Made by a program: the position numbers and the translations under genes | Notes under the pieces: generated by a model | Seen by the model: the letters and a program-made list of their open reading frames with translations, nothing else | What the model was told of the DNA's origin: nothing | Database searches by the model: none | Origin: Formicarius rufipectus | Lineage: Eukaryota; Chordata; Aves; Passeriformes; Formicariidae | Direction of reading: 5' to 3' | NCBI GenBank assembly: GCA_013399695.1 | Contig: VXAU01001099.1 | Location: 3,978,241 to 4,042,240 of the forward strand | Length of the DNA stretch: 64,000 nucleotides | Shown: positions 39,432-50,940 of the stretch, piece by piece | Numbering within the stretch: the first letter of the stretch is position 1 | How the letters are laid out: each line of letters begins with the position of its first letter

Positions 39432-42084
39432 GCATGTGCTGAGATGGAGCCTCCAACAGGAGGATTTTGTCAGGAAGCAGAATGACCTGTGAAAGCAGTG
39501 GCCATGGCCTCTTCTATGGGTCATGAGCTGCCACTTGGCTGAGCATGTACATCATCCAGAGTGAGGACATTGTTTTTGGCTCTGATCTGCCTTCAGGAGT
39601 TTCCTTCCCAAGGAAGATCTCAGGGCTTCACGTTTATTCCCGAGCTATAGGATGGACTCACAGTTTTCTAATTTCTTCATGATTTTGGAGCATGTCTGAC
39701 CTATCCTGGATGATACTGAGAAAGGGGAAAGTACCTGCTGGCAGCACTTTTCCCTCTAAAGTCTTTTCTTGCCTCTCCTGTGCACAGTGAGGACATCAGG
39801 GCTGTTAGCAGGGAGCCCCTTGCCTGCAGCCTGCCCTGCTACAGCTCGGGAGGTGACCATCTTTCCAAGTCATACATTTGTCTCCGGGCCTGCATGCATG
39901 TTACCTTTGTGTTTTGTAAAAGAGTGTCTGAAATTGGCCTCTAGCCCTCACCGTAGTGAGCTCTTGCTAAGAAGTCCTTGTGTGCTTTACATAAACCCAC
40001 TGACTTTTTTTAGCAGTGTTCTCTAAGACCTCATTTGTATAGTGTCTGCTGCACAGTTAAGTGCCTGAGAATTGACTTTGCTGTTTCCTTGACAAATGTA
40101 ACAAATATTGGCCAAAACTCAACTTGCACTGACACTGCTGATCATGCAGCTGGATAAGTTTGGCCCACCTGAGTGTCTTCAACCCCCCTGATGAATGTAG
40201 CACAATGGCTGTTCTTGTTTGCTTCACAGTTGGATGAGATGCTTATATACAAAGCTGCTTAAATTCCAAATATTGCCTGTGGCTGAGCAGTTCCTACCTT
40301 TGATGTGTGAGCTGGCCACAGCCTGGGATCTGAGAGGTTATTCTTAAGAGCATAAGTTAATAGCAAAGTCTCATATATTTAACAGAGTGCACAAAGTCCT
40401 GCTTACTTGAACACCGAAAGACTTCAGTCACCAGGACTCTTTTCCTTGGTCCCAAAACACTTTACTGATACACAGCACTCTTAAAGGGTCCCTCAGGACT
40501 GTGCTCCAGTGCATGTTCACGTTGCAGTTACACTGCTCTTGGCCTTGCATTGAATTACCTCATTCCTTTGTCTGCCAATTTTCACTAGCTGTACACTTCG
40601 TTGGTGAGCCTGTGCATCTTCTACGGCTGAGTGCCACAGAGGTGGCACCTGAGAGCATGTGGGGACATGAAGAGGTAGCTGTAGCCTTCGGTCACTGGTG
40701 AGAGACATGTTTATATGTTCAAGACAGTCTTGTTGCACAGTCTAACTGTGAGTGGCAAATGCTGCCTCATTTGTCATTAATAGTAACTCAGCTATAAAAA
40801 TACCAACGCTTGTAGTTCAGCTGAAGGTGAAAATGACAGTCTTCATCCTGGCTGTTCCAAATGTCTGCATAGATCAAACCACTGCACCTTTGCAGGCAGC
40901 ATGTTGGAAGCAAGAGGTGACATTACAAGTGGGGTGCTTTTATTCCTAGTCCTGCTTTTAGGCACAAATGGTCAGGTGTCATCTGCTGTGTCCAGCAAGG
41001 AGGGCATGGTGGCTGCAGCAATGTTGCCCTCTTTCTAGAAAGCTACTTACTGAGAAGACTTTCTTTCCCTGGTACCATCTCAGAAGAGCTGCCTGTCTGT
41101 GGAAGGCAAAAAGTAAAAATACAGCATTTCAAATGTGTTAAATTCTTTGGTGAGTCGGAGTATATTTAAGGCCACATGGAAGATCACTTGTCATGATGGA
41201 TATTCATACCCAGGGATGGATGACTTACTTTTCAGAGCACCTGCAAAGATGTCCTTCAAACCCACCCTTTGTTTTGTAATTTCACTGATGGAATAGCAGT
41301 GTCCAGCTTGCTCTGGGGTTGTCCATTACTGCTGATCTTTTCCAAAGCAGAAGGATGCTGCTGGTGCCCGAACCTATCAGCTGTTCTTTCCCCAAGGCTT
41401 CCGGGAGAGTAAAAATCTGTGATTTCTTTGGTGAAATTTTAGGAGATGTAAGATAATTTGGCACTGCAGGGAAGGCAAATGGCCTTGCAGGTATACTTAA
41501 TGTGTAATCAAACAGCATGAGTTACAGGAGGATGTGTTGTGGCTTCAAACCACTCCTTACCCAGGGAAAACTCATCAGGAGCATGTCCTCCCTCTGACCA
41601 TGATCCCCACTTGGAGCCATTCCAGCTGTGTGTGTACAGCAGAAAGGGGGGAAGGGGGAAACCCCTTTCAAGCCAGCCCGTGTGCAAATCTGTCTGAAGG
41701 GCTGATGCTAAATGGGTGTGTATGTGCTGTAACGTTCCCTGCTATTTTGCTTGGACTATGTTGAGGACAGTGAAGGCAGAAGGCTCCTGGCTCAGTGTGC
41801 GAGCTGAGTATCTCCCAGGCTTGATTGTATGGCCTCTGAAAAAGGCAACAGGGATAAATCTGATTACTTGGTGGGAAATTTGTTCTCCTTTCAGAACTTC
41901 TGAAGGACAGAGTGATGAGCTGATTGTTTGTAAGTTTTTTTACAAACATGTCTCTACTGATATTAATGCCACTTGTATATCAGCCATTTGGGTATCTGTT
42001 TTTATGTAATTTATAGACTTTCTCCAGTCTGATTTTGAGAAACATGGCATGTCAATGAAGCTGGGAGCAAGGACATGCTCTCTT

Positions 42085-42119
42085 CTAATGTGGCTTTCCT
42101 GTTTTCCTCTGTTTTGCAG
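42085..42119 (+). other. KALRN: Splice branch point and acceptor for KALRN exon 2
   Basis: CTAAT at 42085-42089 is a plausible branch point. It is followed by a T/C-rich tract and TTTTGCAG ending at 42119. The next base begins a frame that encodes kalirin. There is no competing AG between the tract and the exon, so this junction is well defined. Confidence 0.8.
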
Positions 42120-42194
42120 GTTCATTTCGAAATGATGGTTTAAAAGCTGCTGATGTCCTTCCTATACTGAAGGAGAAAGTGGCCTTTGTGTCAG
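42120..42194 (+). CDS. KALRN: KALRN coding exon 2 (kalirin, start of Sec14 region)
   Basis: This is a 75-base internal exon. It begins with the last two bases of a split codon, then encodes 24 residues starting SFRNDGLKAADVLPILKEKV and ending AFVS, and closes with the first base of a split glycine codon. The human kalirin segment reads the same apart from one A/S difference (GLKAS), and it follows the short aromatic-rich N-terminus made by exon 1. The donor is TCAG|GTGAGC. Kalirin is a neuronal Rho guanine-nucleotide exchange factor. It has an N-terminal Sec14/CRAL-TRIO lipid-binding domain, spectrin repeats and one or two DH-PH modules, and acts on Rac1/RhoG and RhoA in dendritic spines and secretory cells. 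This exon supplies the lead-in and first helix of the Sec14 domain, whose human boundaries are roughly residues 35-181. Both flanking introns are phase 1, so skipping this exon would preserve frame. Kalirin-specific AFVSG argues against TRIO, which has AYLSG. Confidence 0.95.
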
Positions 42195-43239
42195 GTGAGC
42201 ACATCTTTTCTTGATCCCTCCAGCCCAGCATGGGCACTGTCTGCCACATCCTGGTCCTTATGGCGCTGCAGAATCATGAGGGATCAGTTCCATGTTTGGA
42301 CTTGGTAGTACTTAAATTAGCTTTTCTGTTAAGAAAAGGGCTATGTGTGGAAGAGAGCTATCCAGTGCATTGGAAACTGGCCCATGTTGATTTTCCTCAC
42401 ATTCTGAGAAACAGGTAATTGAGTATCACAGGTAGGATGAAATGCAGTTTCTCAGCTCCAGCCTAGACATGGGCTGCCTCAGCATTCAGGACAGTTCAGG
42501 GATCCTGATTTGAGTTCAAGGTCAGTGAATAACATTAATTCCTGTTTGTAGGAAGCACTCTGACCATAAATCACTGGTGTTTCATTTATAAGACCAATCA
42601 ACTTGCAGTCAAAAGTACCACTGATGCTGCATTTACATAATAACTCAGATTCTCAAAGTTCTCCTGCCATCCTGTACAAAGATTTACAGCCTTCATTCAG
42701 GAGACAAATCTCGAGGACATGGGGGTGGATAAGGACTAGACAATATGGAAAAGGCTTTGAGAATAGCTTGGATGATAATGCTTCTGGCATGAATTACAAC
42801 TTGTCAGTGAGAGGGAGAAGAGAAAGTCTGAAGCAATCATAATCTTGCATGAAGTCACTCAAATTGGCAGCATAAACCCAGGGTATTTCCAGTGGCAGTG
42901 TTTCTAGGATTGCAAACCATTCAGGCTGCTTGCAGTGAAAAAACCTGCATCAAGAACAGCCATCTCCCCTTGCTTGCAGTCTTTGATTTTCTTTTCCCTC
43001 ATCTCTACAGTAATGCAGAAGGGAGGAGAGGAGCAGCGAGGCTCTTTGGTGCCCAGACTCTTCCTCCCTGGCTCTCTCCCCAGATGTGGAATCAGGCCTG
43101 TGAGGATGGGACTTATCTCTCTGCTGAGTCATGGAAATGCTCTCCTGGCAGGAAAGGCTCTTGCCTTGACTAATGGCTGGTGTGAGATGTCTCCCCACGT
43201 AGCAACAGTTAAATGGTCCAAGGATCATAAGTCCAGCAG

Positions 43240-43305
43240 TGACTTGGGCTAACTATTTCTGGTCCTATAAATGCTAAACTTTCTCATCAACAACATGAAA
43301 ATCCA
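43240..43305 (+). mobile_element. Possible MIR core fragment
   Basis: GTGACTTGGGCTAACTATTTCTGG, CTTTCTCATCAACAACATGAAAATCC loosely follows the MIR order (tgaccttgggcaagtcactt, cagtttcctcatctgtaaaatgg). It is short and highly diverged, and could be chance. Confidence 0.25.
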
Positions 43306-46300
43306 GGCGTTTGAGGGAAGTTTCTGAGACAACAAAAGCCTCATGTGGAAACCCAAGACTATCCTAACAGTACTCACATGCAGAAGTACTTTATCTCGAA
43401 CTGAAGTCTCATTCTGAATGTCCTGAAATGTTTTACACGGTTGTTGGCTTTCACTGCTCCAAAGTGGGCAACGTAGTCATAAAAACACAGTGTACCTGCA
43501 CGCTTGTTTGTGACATAAAAGCTGAACTGGGTGCTCTGGGAGAGTGAAGGGGAGGAATTTATGCAGGGACTGCACTGCAATTTAGTTCTTGGCTCCTGCT
43601 CTTGCTTTGCATGGAAATGACTGCAGGACCGTTTGGTAATTCATGGAATATTTAATAATTCCAACCTGTCTGGATTGTTTATATAGCCCCTTGCACTGAT
43701 GGTGCCTGTGTTCAGCTCTGAGCCAGAGGGTCTCACACCAAATCATCAGCTCATTAGACACTGTCCTGGGCCAAGCTTGCATTTGTGTGGGGAGGGGTGT
43801 TAAATAAGCAGCTCCAACATGGTCCCTCAGGGTTTCACACCATGATCAGCTGCAGGCAGGGTACAGCTCATTCCTTATAGACTCACCAATCTCCAGACTT
43901 GGATCTGCTCAAAATGTGCTGTTCCTGACACAGTTAGATGTCCTAGGATTTACACCTCCTCTTCGTGGTCTCCAAATGCAATGAATACAGGCAAAAATTG
44001 CCAGAGGCCTTTGCAGGCAGAACACCCTGGGCTCCTGGTGTCCCACTGCAACAGCCCCAGCAGCACCATCCAGCCCAGAGTGTAAGTACTGCCCAGTCTT
44101 CCCCTCTAATAAAGCAGACTAAGGAAAGGATTTGAGCATTTCAACTGATGACTGGATTCCTTTAATTAAAATGGAGTAACTTCCTAGAGTATGCTTTGAG
44201 CACAGAAGAGAAAATCATTGACAAAATAGAAAAATTAAATACCTGGACTTTGCAAGGTAAAAATTAAAATGTTCTGTAGTTAGGACAGACTCTCAGAGCA
44301 CATTGTATTTCAGTCAGTCTTCCTTGAGGAAAAGGAGCTTCTTCAGAGTTTAATGCTACAGTTAATTTTAACAATATCAGTACAGTAAAGTTGTCTAGTG
44401 GGTTCTCCTTACACCAGCAGAATTTATCAGCACACACAACAATTCTCAGCTGAACATCTCCGTTACAGAGCTTATTTCTTGTCCCGTCAGCTGTGGCTCA
44501 CCACCTTGTTTTGTGGTCCATGATTCCACAGGACAATTACAGAGAACACACAAGACCCCTCAGGCAGGGGCTACACCAGGCTTTGTGTTTCAGTGTGTGG
44601 TTGCTCCACACTTGCACCCTGCAGAGCAACAGGGCAGAACAGGCAGGGGAGAGAGAGCAGCTGCTGCCTGCTCCGAAGCAGGCACAGCAGGACCTGCCTG
44701 CACAGCCCTGTCAGCTCAGAGGAGCACTCAGGCTTTCACAAGGGCACTTAATTTCAGAGTTGACATACAGCTCTAACAAGCTGGGCATGGATTCATCCAG
44801 CCTAAATGCTGTCTGGGGCTCTGTGCCTGGCACTCCCCCTCAGCTCACTCAGCTGGCAGCGAGCAGCAGGCGCAGGGCTCTGCATCCGCATCCCTGCGCC
44901 GTGGGAGAGTTGGGGGCTGGTGCATAATACCTGGATTTCTTCCTGGAACTGGTTCTTGATTTCTTCCAATGATGTCATGTAGGAGCTAGACTGAACCCAA
45001 GGTTCATACATGTGTCTAAACAGCACCTGAAAATCCCGTTCCGTAACTCACACTCTGAGAGGTGGACGGAGCAGTCGTGGGTGCAGCACATCGTGGCCAT
45101 CGCTGTCTGATTGCCTCCATCACTGACCTCCTGGAAGCAGAATAAGCACAGGGCTGGCAGGGGGAGGCTTTGGCCACCTGCTTGTTGTCTAAACCCTAAT
45201 AAAATCTTGGCTTTGCCTGGGTGGGTTGCTGTGCTGCTTCCAGCAGTGGGAAGGCTTTGGGAGCCATTAGGGAGTGAGTTACAGGCCAGAGACTGGTTTT
45301 TATATTCTGAGAAGGAGATGAACACTGAAGAGAGGAAATAAAACAGGTTGTAGATTATTTTAGGTGGTTTTTTTCAGTGAGAGGTGGTGAAATATTTTGG
45401 AAACTGGTCTTATAGTCTTTCTTGGGAGACATAGATGCTGTTTTAGAAGAGTGGTATAATTTGGGGCATTGTTCAGCTGCTTGATTATATTTATAGGAGG
45501 TTTCCTATTGATCAGTGCAATGCAGAAGGATGCGTTATGAGGCTCTCAGGAGAGGGAGGGGGATGTGTTGCCATGTTCCCTTCCCATGCATGGAGCTTTT
45601 CATGCACTTTGGCTATAAAAAGCCTGTTTGTTGACTAATGTCATAGGTCTGGCTGAAGGCATTTCCCCCATCCCAGCCAGAAGAGTTTCTCGAGATCCTT
45701 CCCTGTACTTCCGCTCCCTGGAGGGCTCAGAAGAGCGGTGGTGTGTGGGATCCCACCTGTCACCCCGGTACTGTGTGCTCATCTGCAGAGGCAGGAGGAC
45801 AAAGGAGGAGGTTGGCCAGGTGTGTGAGGGTGGCTGAGCACGGAGGAAGCCACAGCACATGGCAGAAGGGTGTAACAAGCCAGTGCTGCAGCTGTGACAA
45901 GCAGAGCTCCCAACCTGCGTGTTCCACAAAGCAGGAGGTTTCTCTGTGGACTTTGGGCAACAAAAGGCACAGAGCAGGGAGAAGTGGATGTGGCAATAGC
46001 TCAGGCATCTCTACCCTTCAAAAGCCCACTGTCCCCAGCCACGTCTCAGGAGCAGCCCTGTTGGGTCACAGCAATGCCTGAATGTCACTGAGAGCCTTGA
46101 GGAAAAACAGAGGACGATTTACTGGAAGGGCTTTCAGAGGAGGAGTTTCAGTATAAATAGATTAGGTGAATAGACAACTTTGCAACTAGTTTCCACCAAA
46201 TTTAGACCAAGCAGGTTGAATCAAAGAGGAAAGCTCAGTGGGGGAGGCACTGACCTTCCTAAAAACTTGTCCAAAGACAAGTCACGTAGTGTCAGAGGTA

Positions 46301-47537
46301 CTACATGTAGAGGTGCGATGGATGCATTTCACTCTTCTTAGAAAGGGTTGAATTGAGACCCCAGTGCCTCTGGGCACTGGAAGAGTTCACATCCAGGTTC
46401 CATAGGGTCTCAAACACTGATTTGTGGACACTGGAATTTGTATTGGGTTGGGAATAAAACTAACCAAAATTTTTAATTTTTGAATGATGTAAACATTTTC
46501 TCTTTGCACAAAAGGTTTTGATTTAAAGTAAGTTTCCATTCGCCAATTCCTCTTGAATGGAAATTTAAAATGAAACGTCAACAATTTTTTTTAATGTTGT
46601 TACAGAAAAGTATCTCCCATTTTATACCATTCCCTATTACCATTGGTGTAGTTTGAAATCAATGGAAATTCTAAGAAAAGGAAATATGCTATTACAAAAA
46701 CATGGTATTGCTTGACTATTGAATTTTCCCAGTGTTTTTGGGCCATCACGTTTTCATCAAGAATTTGCTGCTGCATTGCCAGAGATTTTTCTTTGGAGAA
46801 AATTATAATGTTTAAACTGTGAAATTTCCAGGTCTTTTGATGAGGTCTGAGCCTGCTGGGTGTTTTTGTTTTGTTGTTATTGTTTGGAGGTTTTTTAAAT
46901 TGTTGTTTGATTAATTTTATTTTGTTTTTCAAGAGTGTTAGATGACTTTTTAGGATGGAGAAGAGCTTTCACCTAAAGAATCTGTTTAGATATCCTCCTA
47001 AGTCTCTAAAGTGAAAGCAGAAATCAAAATATTTCCTTGGATTTCTGATTTCATTTACAGGTAGTCAATACAGTGTGCAGAATCAGTTGCTATATATTTT
47101 TCCATGCATTTTAACCATAGCAGTGGGACATTCTGTGGAGGAGGTCTCATCACTGCCAGCACTTACTGCCCCTGCATCCTGTCACAGAGGAATAGCTTCT
47201 CAGTTAATGTTAGGGACTTGGAAAATAACAACAAAAGGGAGGAACTGAGCCTGTGAGGGAAGAAGGTCTGTGTACATCGCAGCACAGGATTTTCTTGTCC
47301 TTAATATAAGGACCCAGGAAGGTGACTGTAGCACCTGAGATAATTCATACAGTAACACCCAACTGTTTGGGTGGTTCTGCAGTGAGATGTGCCTTTCTGT
47401 CCCACTAACGAGACTTGTCACCTCTGGAACCTTCCTTGGTTCTGTGAAAGCGCTTTGGTTCCAGGCTTGTGTTTTCTTTGGGAGGAATCAGTTTTAGCTG
47501 ACAAGAAGCACTGAAATTCACAACTGGACATCCTATC

Positions 47538-47706
47538 TGGTTTTGTTTGTTTGTTTTTTGCAGGGTTTTGTTTGTTTGGGTTTTTTTGCAGGGTTTTGTC
47601 TGTGGTTTTGTTTAGGTTTTGTTTTCCTGTTTTTTTTGTTGTTTGTTTTTGTTTGTTTGTTTTTGTTTTGTTTTGGGGTTTTTGTTTGTTTTGTTTTTGT
47701 TTTTTT
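47538..47706. repeat. T/G-rich low-complexity block
   Basis: TTTTG, TTTG and GGTTTTTG units make up most of this 170-base stretch, and 47628-47706 contains only T and G. Within it TTTTTTGCAGGGTTTTGT occurs twice (near 47553 and 47584), showing an internal duplication of about 30 bases. It is the same kind of sequence as the A/C tract at 7.5 kb seen in reverse complement. Confidence 0.9.
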
Positions 47707-50489
47707 ATGAAAACATAGGTTATTTGAAATTGAAACACTTTGCTGGAATGTGCAATTTCAGAAACGTTTTCATCTGCCAGTATTTTCCAGTTCTAGGCTG
47801 AATTTTTTCTTAAAACTAGAGAAGAAAAAGACTTCCTAATAGCAGTCATATAAGTCCAGTAGTTTAATCTCCCCCTGAACTTCCCTTACTTTGGAGGATA
47901 ATTTGGCTGTAGGTGTCAGTGACTTACCTGCTGGAGATGTGGCAAACCTGAGCAGCCACTTAGAGTGAGTCAGTTTGTCACATATTTCACTTTGCTGATG
48001 AACATCAGAAACTGTTCTCCATGGTTGTCTCAAACGAGGAGAACAAACAATGTGTGATCAGGATGAATCTGGCCTGTCTTTGTTTCTCCTTATTCTATAC
48101 AGCTTCTAACACTGTGCCCAGTGGTGTGAGTTTGGAGCGTTTGTCAGTACCACCATCAGCCATGTGACTGGCATCGTCATGTGCTGTGTTCTTCCCTTCT
48201 CCAGGGGAAAGAGGATGCGCAGTGGAGAGTTTTGTTTTAGAGGGTTTGGGGGTTATTTTATTCAGTTTCTCAGTTTTAAAATATATACAGCTATTCCCAT
48301 ACATCTGCAATAAAAGAGGCAAGATCAAAAAGAAGTAATTTGCAGCTGGGACAAAAGGCAGACAGGTTTAGGGTCAGCATTGAAGAAGAGGGTACTAGTG
48401 CTCCCTTGATTCTTCAGAGGAATCCAACTACTTGCAATGGAAGAAATAAGCTCCTATATAATCTCTCTGGAAGTTTTGCCTTCCACACAGAAGTCTTCCT
48501 TCCTTTTAATGAGTCTCACTTAATCCTTAGTTTTGTTTTGGTGGAGTAATAACTCAAGACCATTCCTGCAGTGGCTTATTGGCTAGCATATATTTAAAAT
48601 TAAAGAAGTACCCCAAAATACTTGCATGAAGCAGCAAAAATGTACTACAAGCCACAAAAGGTGGTCTCTTCAAATCCATGCAGTGACGAGTCGGGGCGAG
48701 TGCAGAATAAATCTATTTGGTAGGAGATTGGATCCTCCATTGGCTGCACAGGGTATCCCATCTACAGCCTCTGATCTGCTCTGCCAGGAAATCTTCTGGT
48801 GAGATCAATTAGCCTTGTTTTTGGAGTCATTAACCCTAAATGTACTGTTGCAAATGTTTGCCGTTAGGATTTGATTCAGGCAATTGCCTTTGGGATATGG
48901 TGTTCTAGTTACTATGCTGCAGCTGTGTTGATTAGCAGGTGGGCTTATTGTGGGAGCTTAGATTTCATCACTGTTACACTAAAATCACCTGTGTTGGGAC
49001 CAACTGAATTTCAGGGTGGTCACACGAATAATCCTACGTATGACCCGTACAACATCTTAGTCTCTTTTGAAGCTGGAGGAGTTTTAGTTCAGAGGCTGTC
49101 TGGTAGGAAGGAGTCTCAGCTCAGCTATGGAAGGGAAAGTAATGTTATTTTAAGACTCTGGATACTAATTCTTCGACGCTTTCCTTTACTAGGAAGTCTG
49201 TTAATTAGATTTAGAAATCCAGAGTGTATTGTTTATCATTGCATTGAGGTGTCTGACATCAGCTGAGCTCCTTCTGTCTCCTACGTCTCTTCATTATCAT
49301 TCATTTTTTCATCACATTTTGGACTGAAATACCTGTTGAGGATTATTTCAGCTCCTCTGGAAATTCACTTATGGTCTCAGCGGAGTCTGCAACATCAAGA
49401 TTGATCAGCTTATGACCTGCAGGCACATTCATTTCAACTGCAGTAGAGATCTGAATGGAGGCCAGAGACACTGTGTGCTGCTCCCGTTTCTGTTCCCAAT
49501 GTGCTGCAGGACATTAGACAAGGTACTCGGGAGCCTTGTCTGTGTGGGTGTTTGTCTGTGTCTCTGATTAATCTTTGTGAATTTATGCTTACAAAAAGAA
49601 TGGAGAAGGACGTAGAGGGTTTGCAACCCTTAAATGTGGATCACTGCAAGCAGGTGAGATACTGTGCTAGAATGGCTGATAGAACTGGGGAGATGCAGGT
49701 TGTGAACAGGGCTTGATAAAATCTTTATCTGCTGTATACAACAAGTTTGCATTAAAGGAAACTGATAATTTCCTGTCATAAAGGACTGGACATAGTTGGA
49801 ATTCCAGCTTTTTTTGTTAACGGGGATGGATGTACTCAGAACTTGAGAGGTACAGGGAGTTCACAGCAGCAATGCTCTGGGTTGGCCAACATCTTAGCTT
49901 ACCTATGGGTACTTGGGGCCATCATAGGCAGAAACATGTGGGCCTACCTCTCAGAGGGTTAAGATGTCAGTTCAGGCAGCTTCCAGGATAGGGATCTTTT
50001 CATTGGAGTCTCTTTCCTCCGGTTTGCAGGCTTGACTAGAAGAACTGTCATTGGAAGGCTGGTGACTGTACTGCCTGCTTCCAGCCTCCATGTAGGTTCC
50101 CTGAGGCTTCTTCACTGCTTTCTTCCAATGTAGTATGCATCACAATGCCTTGTGCCTTTGCTACAATAGCCCCTGTATGATCTGTGGGGTAAAAATAATG
50201 TAATCCTACTTGTGAGAATAAATGCTGGATTTAGCCAATGGGTTTGTATAGGCTGAAGGAAGGGACATGAGCAGAATTGGCAAGGAAGCCACTAGCAGGC
50301 AAGGCCATCCACAAAGCACTTTTGTAGGAGAAATGCAAGACGTAAGTGGCTAAATGTTTGTTCTCAGTGTACACTGTGCCCTGAAGAACATGTGTTTTTC
50401 TAATTTTTTTTCTGGAGCACTAATAACCAGACCATCTGTTTGCCTCTCTAAATCAGAGCAAAGCCCATGAAAACCCACCTTGAAAACCA

Positions 50490-50640
50490 ATAAGAAATTA
50501 TCAGCTGTTTGTTTCAGTATTTAATAACTGTAATTAACAAACCTAATGACATGTTTGATTATTGCAACCTGTGTCTGAGAGTCCAGAGGGAGGCAGGAGA
50601 TGGGACATTGATTAGAGCAATTGAGACTCCTCAATTCTTT
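50490..50640. other. Block with E-box and TAATTA motifs (candidate conserved non-coding element)
   Basis: ATCAGCTGTTTG (E-box CAGCTG), TATTTAATAACTGTAATTAACAAACC, CCTAATGACATG and TTGATTATTGCAACC are packed into about 90 bases, with ATTGATTAGAGCAATTGAGAC just after. No repeat family or reading frame is evident. The motif content suits a neural intronic enhancer, which would fit a neuronal gene. This is inferred from composition only. Confidence 0.3.
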
Positions 50641-50804
50641 CTACTTTTTATTTGCTTTTGAAACAATGTGCTGAGCAGTCTCTGAAGACTGTGCCTGTAC
50701 AATTGCTGTTGAGATCATGGCTGACTTGGGGCAAGATTAGCCTCCTTGAATGGATTACTGACAAGTAGAGGCAGTTTCAAACACTATGAAAATCTAACAT
50801 AGTG

Positions 50805-50940
50805 GGCCGAGTCAGAAAACCTCATTTCTGCTACTGGTTCTTCAAGTGAACTTGCTGTGGGATCTGGGCTGAAATTCTTCTCCTCTCTCTATACTTTGCT
50901 ATTCCCCTCAGTAAAGAGATAATAATAAAGAAAAGGAACA
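50805..50940 (+). mobile_element. MIR-type SINE remnant (sense)
   Basis: GAGTCAGAAAACCTCATTTCTGCTACTGG is followed by CTTGCTGTGGGATCTGGGCTG, AAATTCTTCTCCTCTCTCTA and CAGTAAAGAGATAATAATAAAG. This follows MIR block by block: gagccagactgcctgggttcgaatcc, tagctgtgtgaccttgggcaag, acttaacctctctg, ctgtaaaatggggataataata. It spans most of the MIR 5' half and core. Confidence 0.7.

Larger units (their letters stand above)
1..42119 (+). other. KALRN: KALRN intron 1 (3' part, by human numbering)
   Basis: This is non-coding sequence upstream of the first recognisable kalirin exon. It ends in a good acceptor: a pyrimidine-rich stretch, TTTTGCAG, and a CTAAT branch-point candidate at 42085-42089 whose A lies 32 bases before the exon. 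The donor of this intron and exon 1 are outside the window. I read it on both strands and found no frame with recognisable protein similarity, no tRNA-like B box and no rRNA. It holds the simple repeats, CR1, MIR and CpG-rich islets listed separately. The stretches between those entries (for example 1-2700, 9.7-22 kb, 23.4-26 kb, 39.5-42 kb) show only ordinary AT-rich bird-like unique sequence to my eye. The first intron of KALRN is also very long in mammals, which fits. The name intron 1 assumes that the bird gene keeps the mammalian exon order. Confidence 0.8.

Noticed and set aside
48871..49266. 131-codon open frame in intron 2 on the + strand
   Set aside because: I considered it as a skipped exon or retroelement fragment, but there is no reverse-transcriptase, gag or other motif. 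No acceptor/donor pair keeps it in frame with both kalirin exons.
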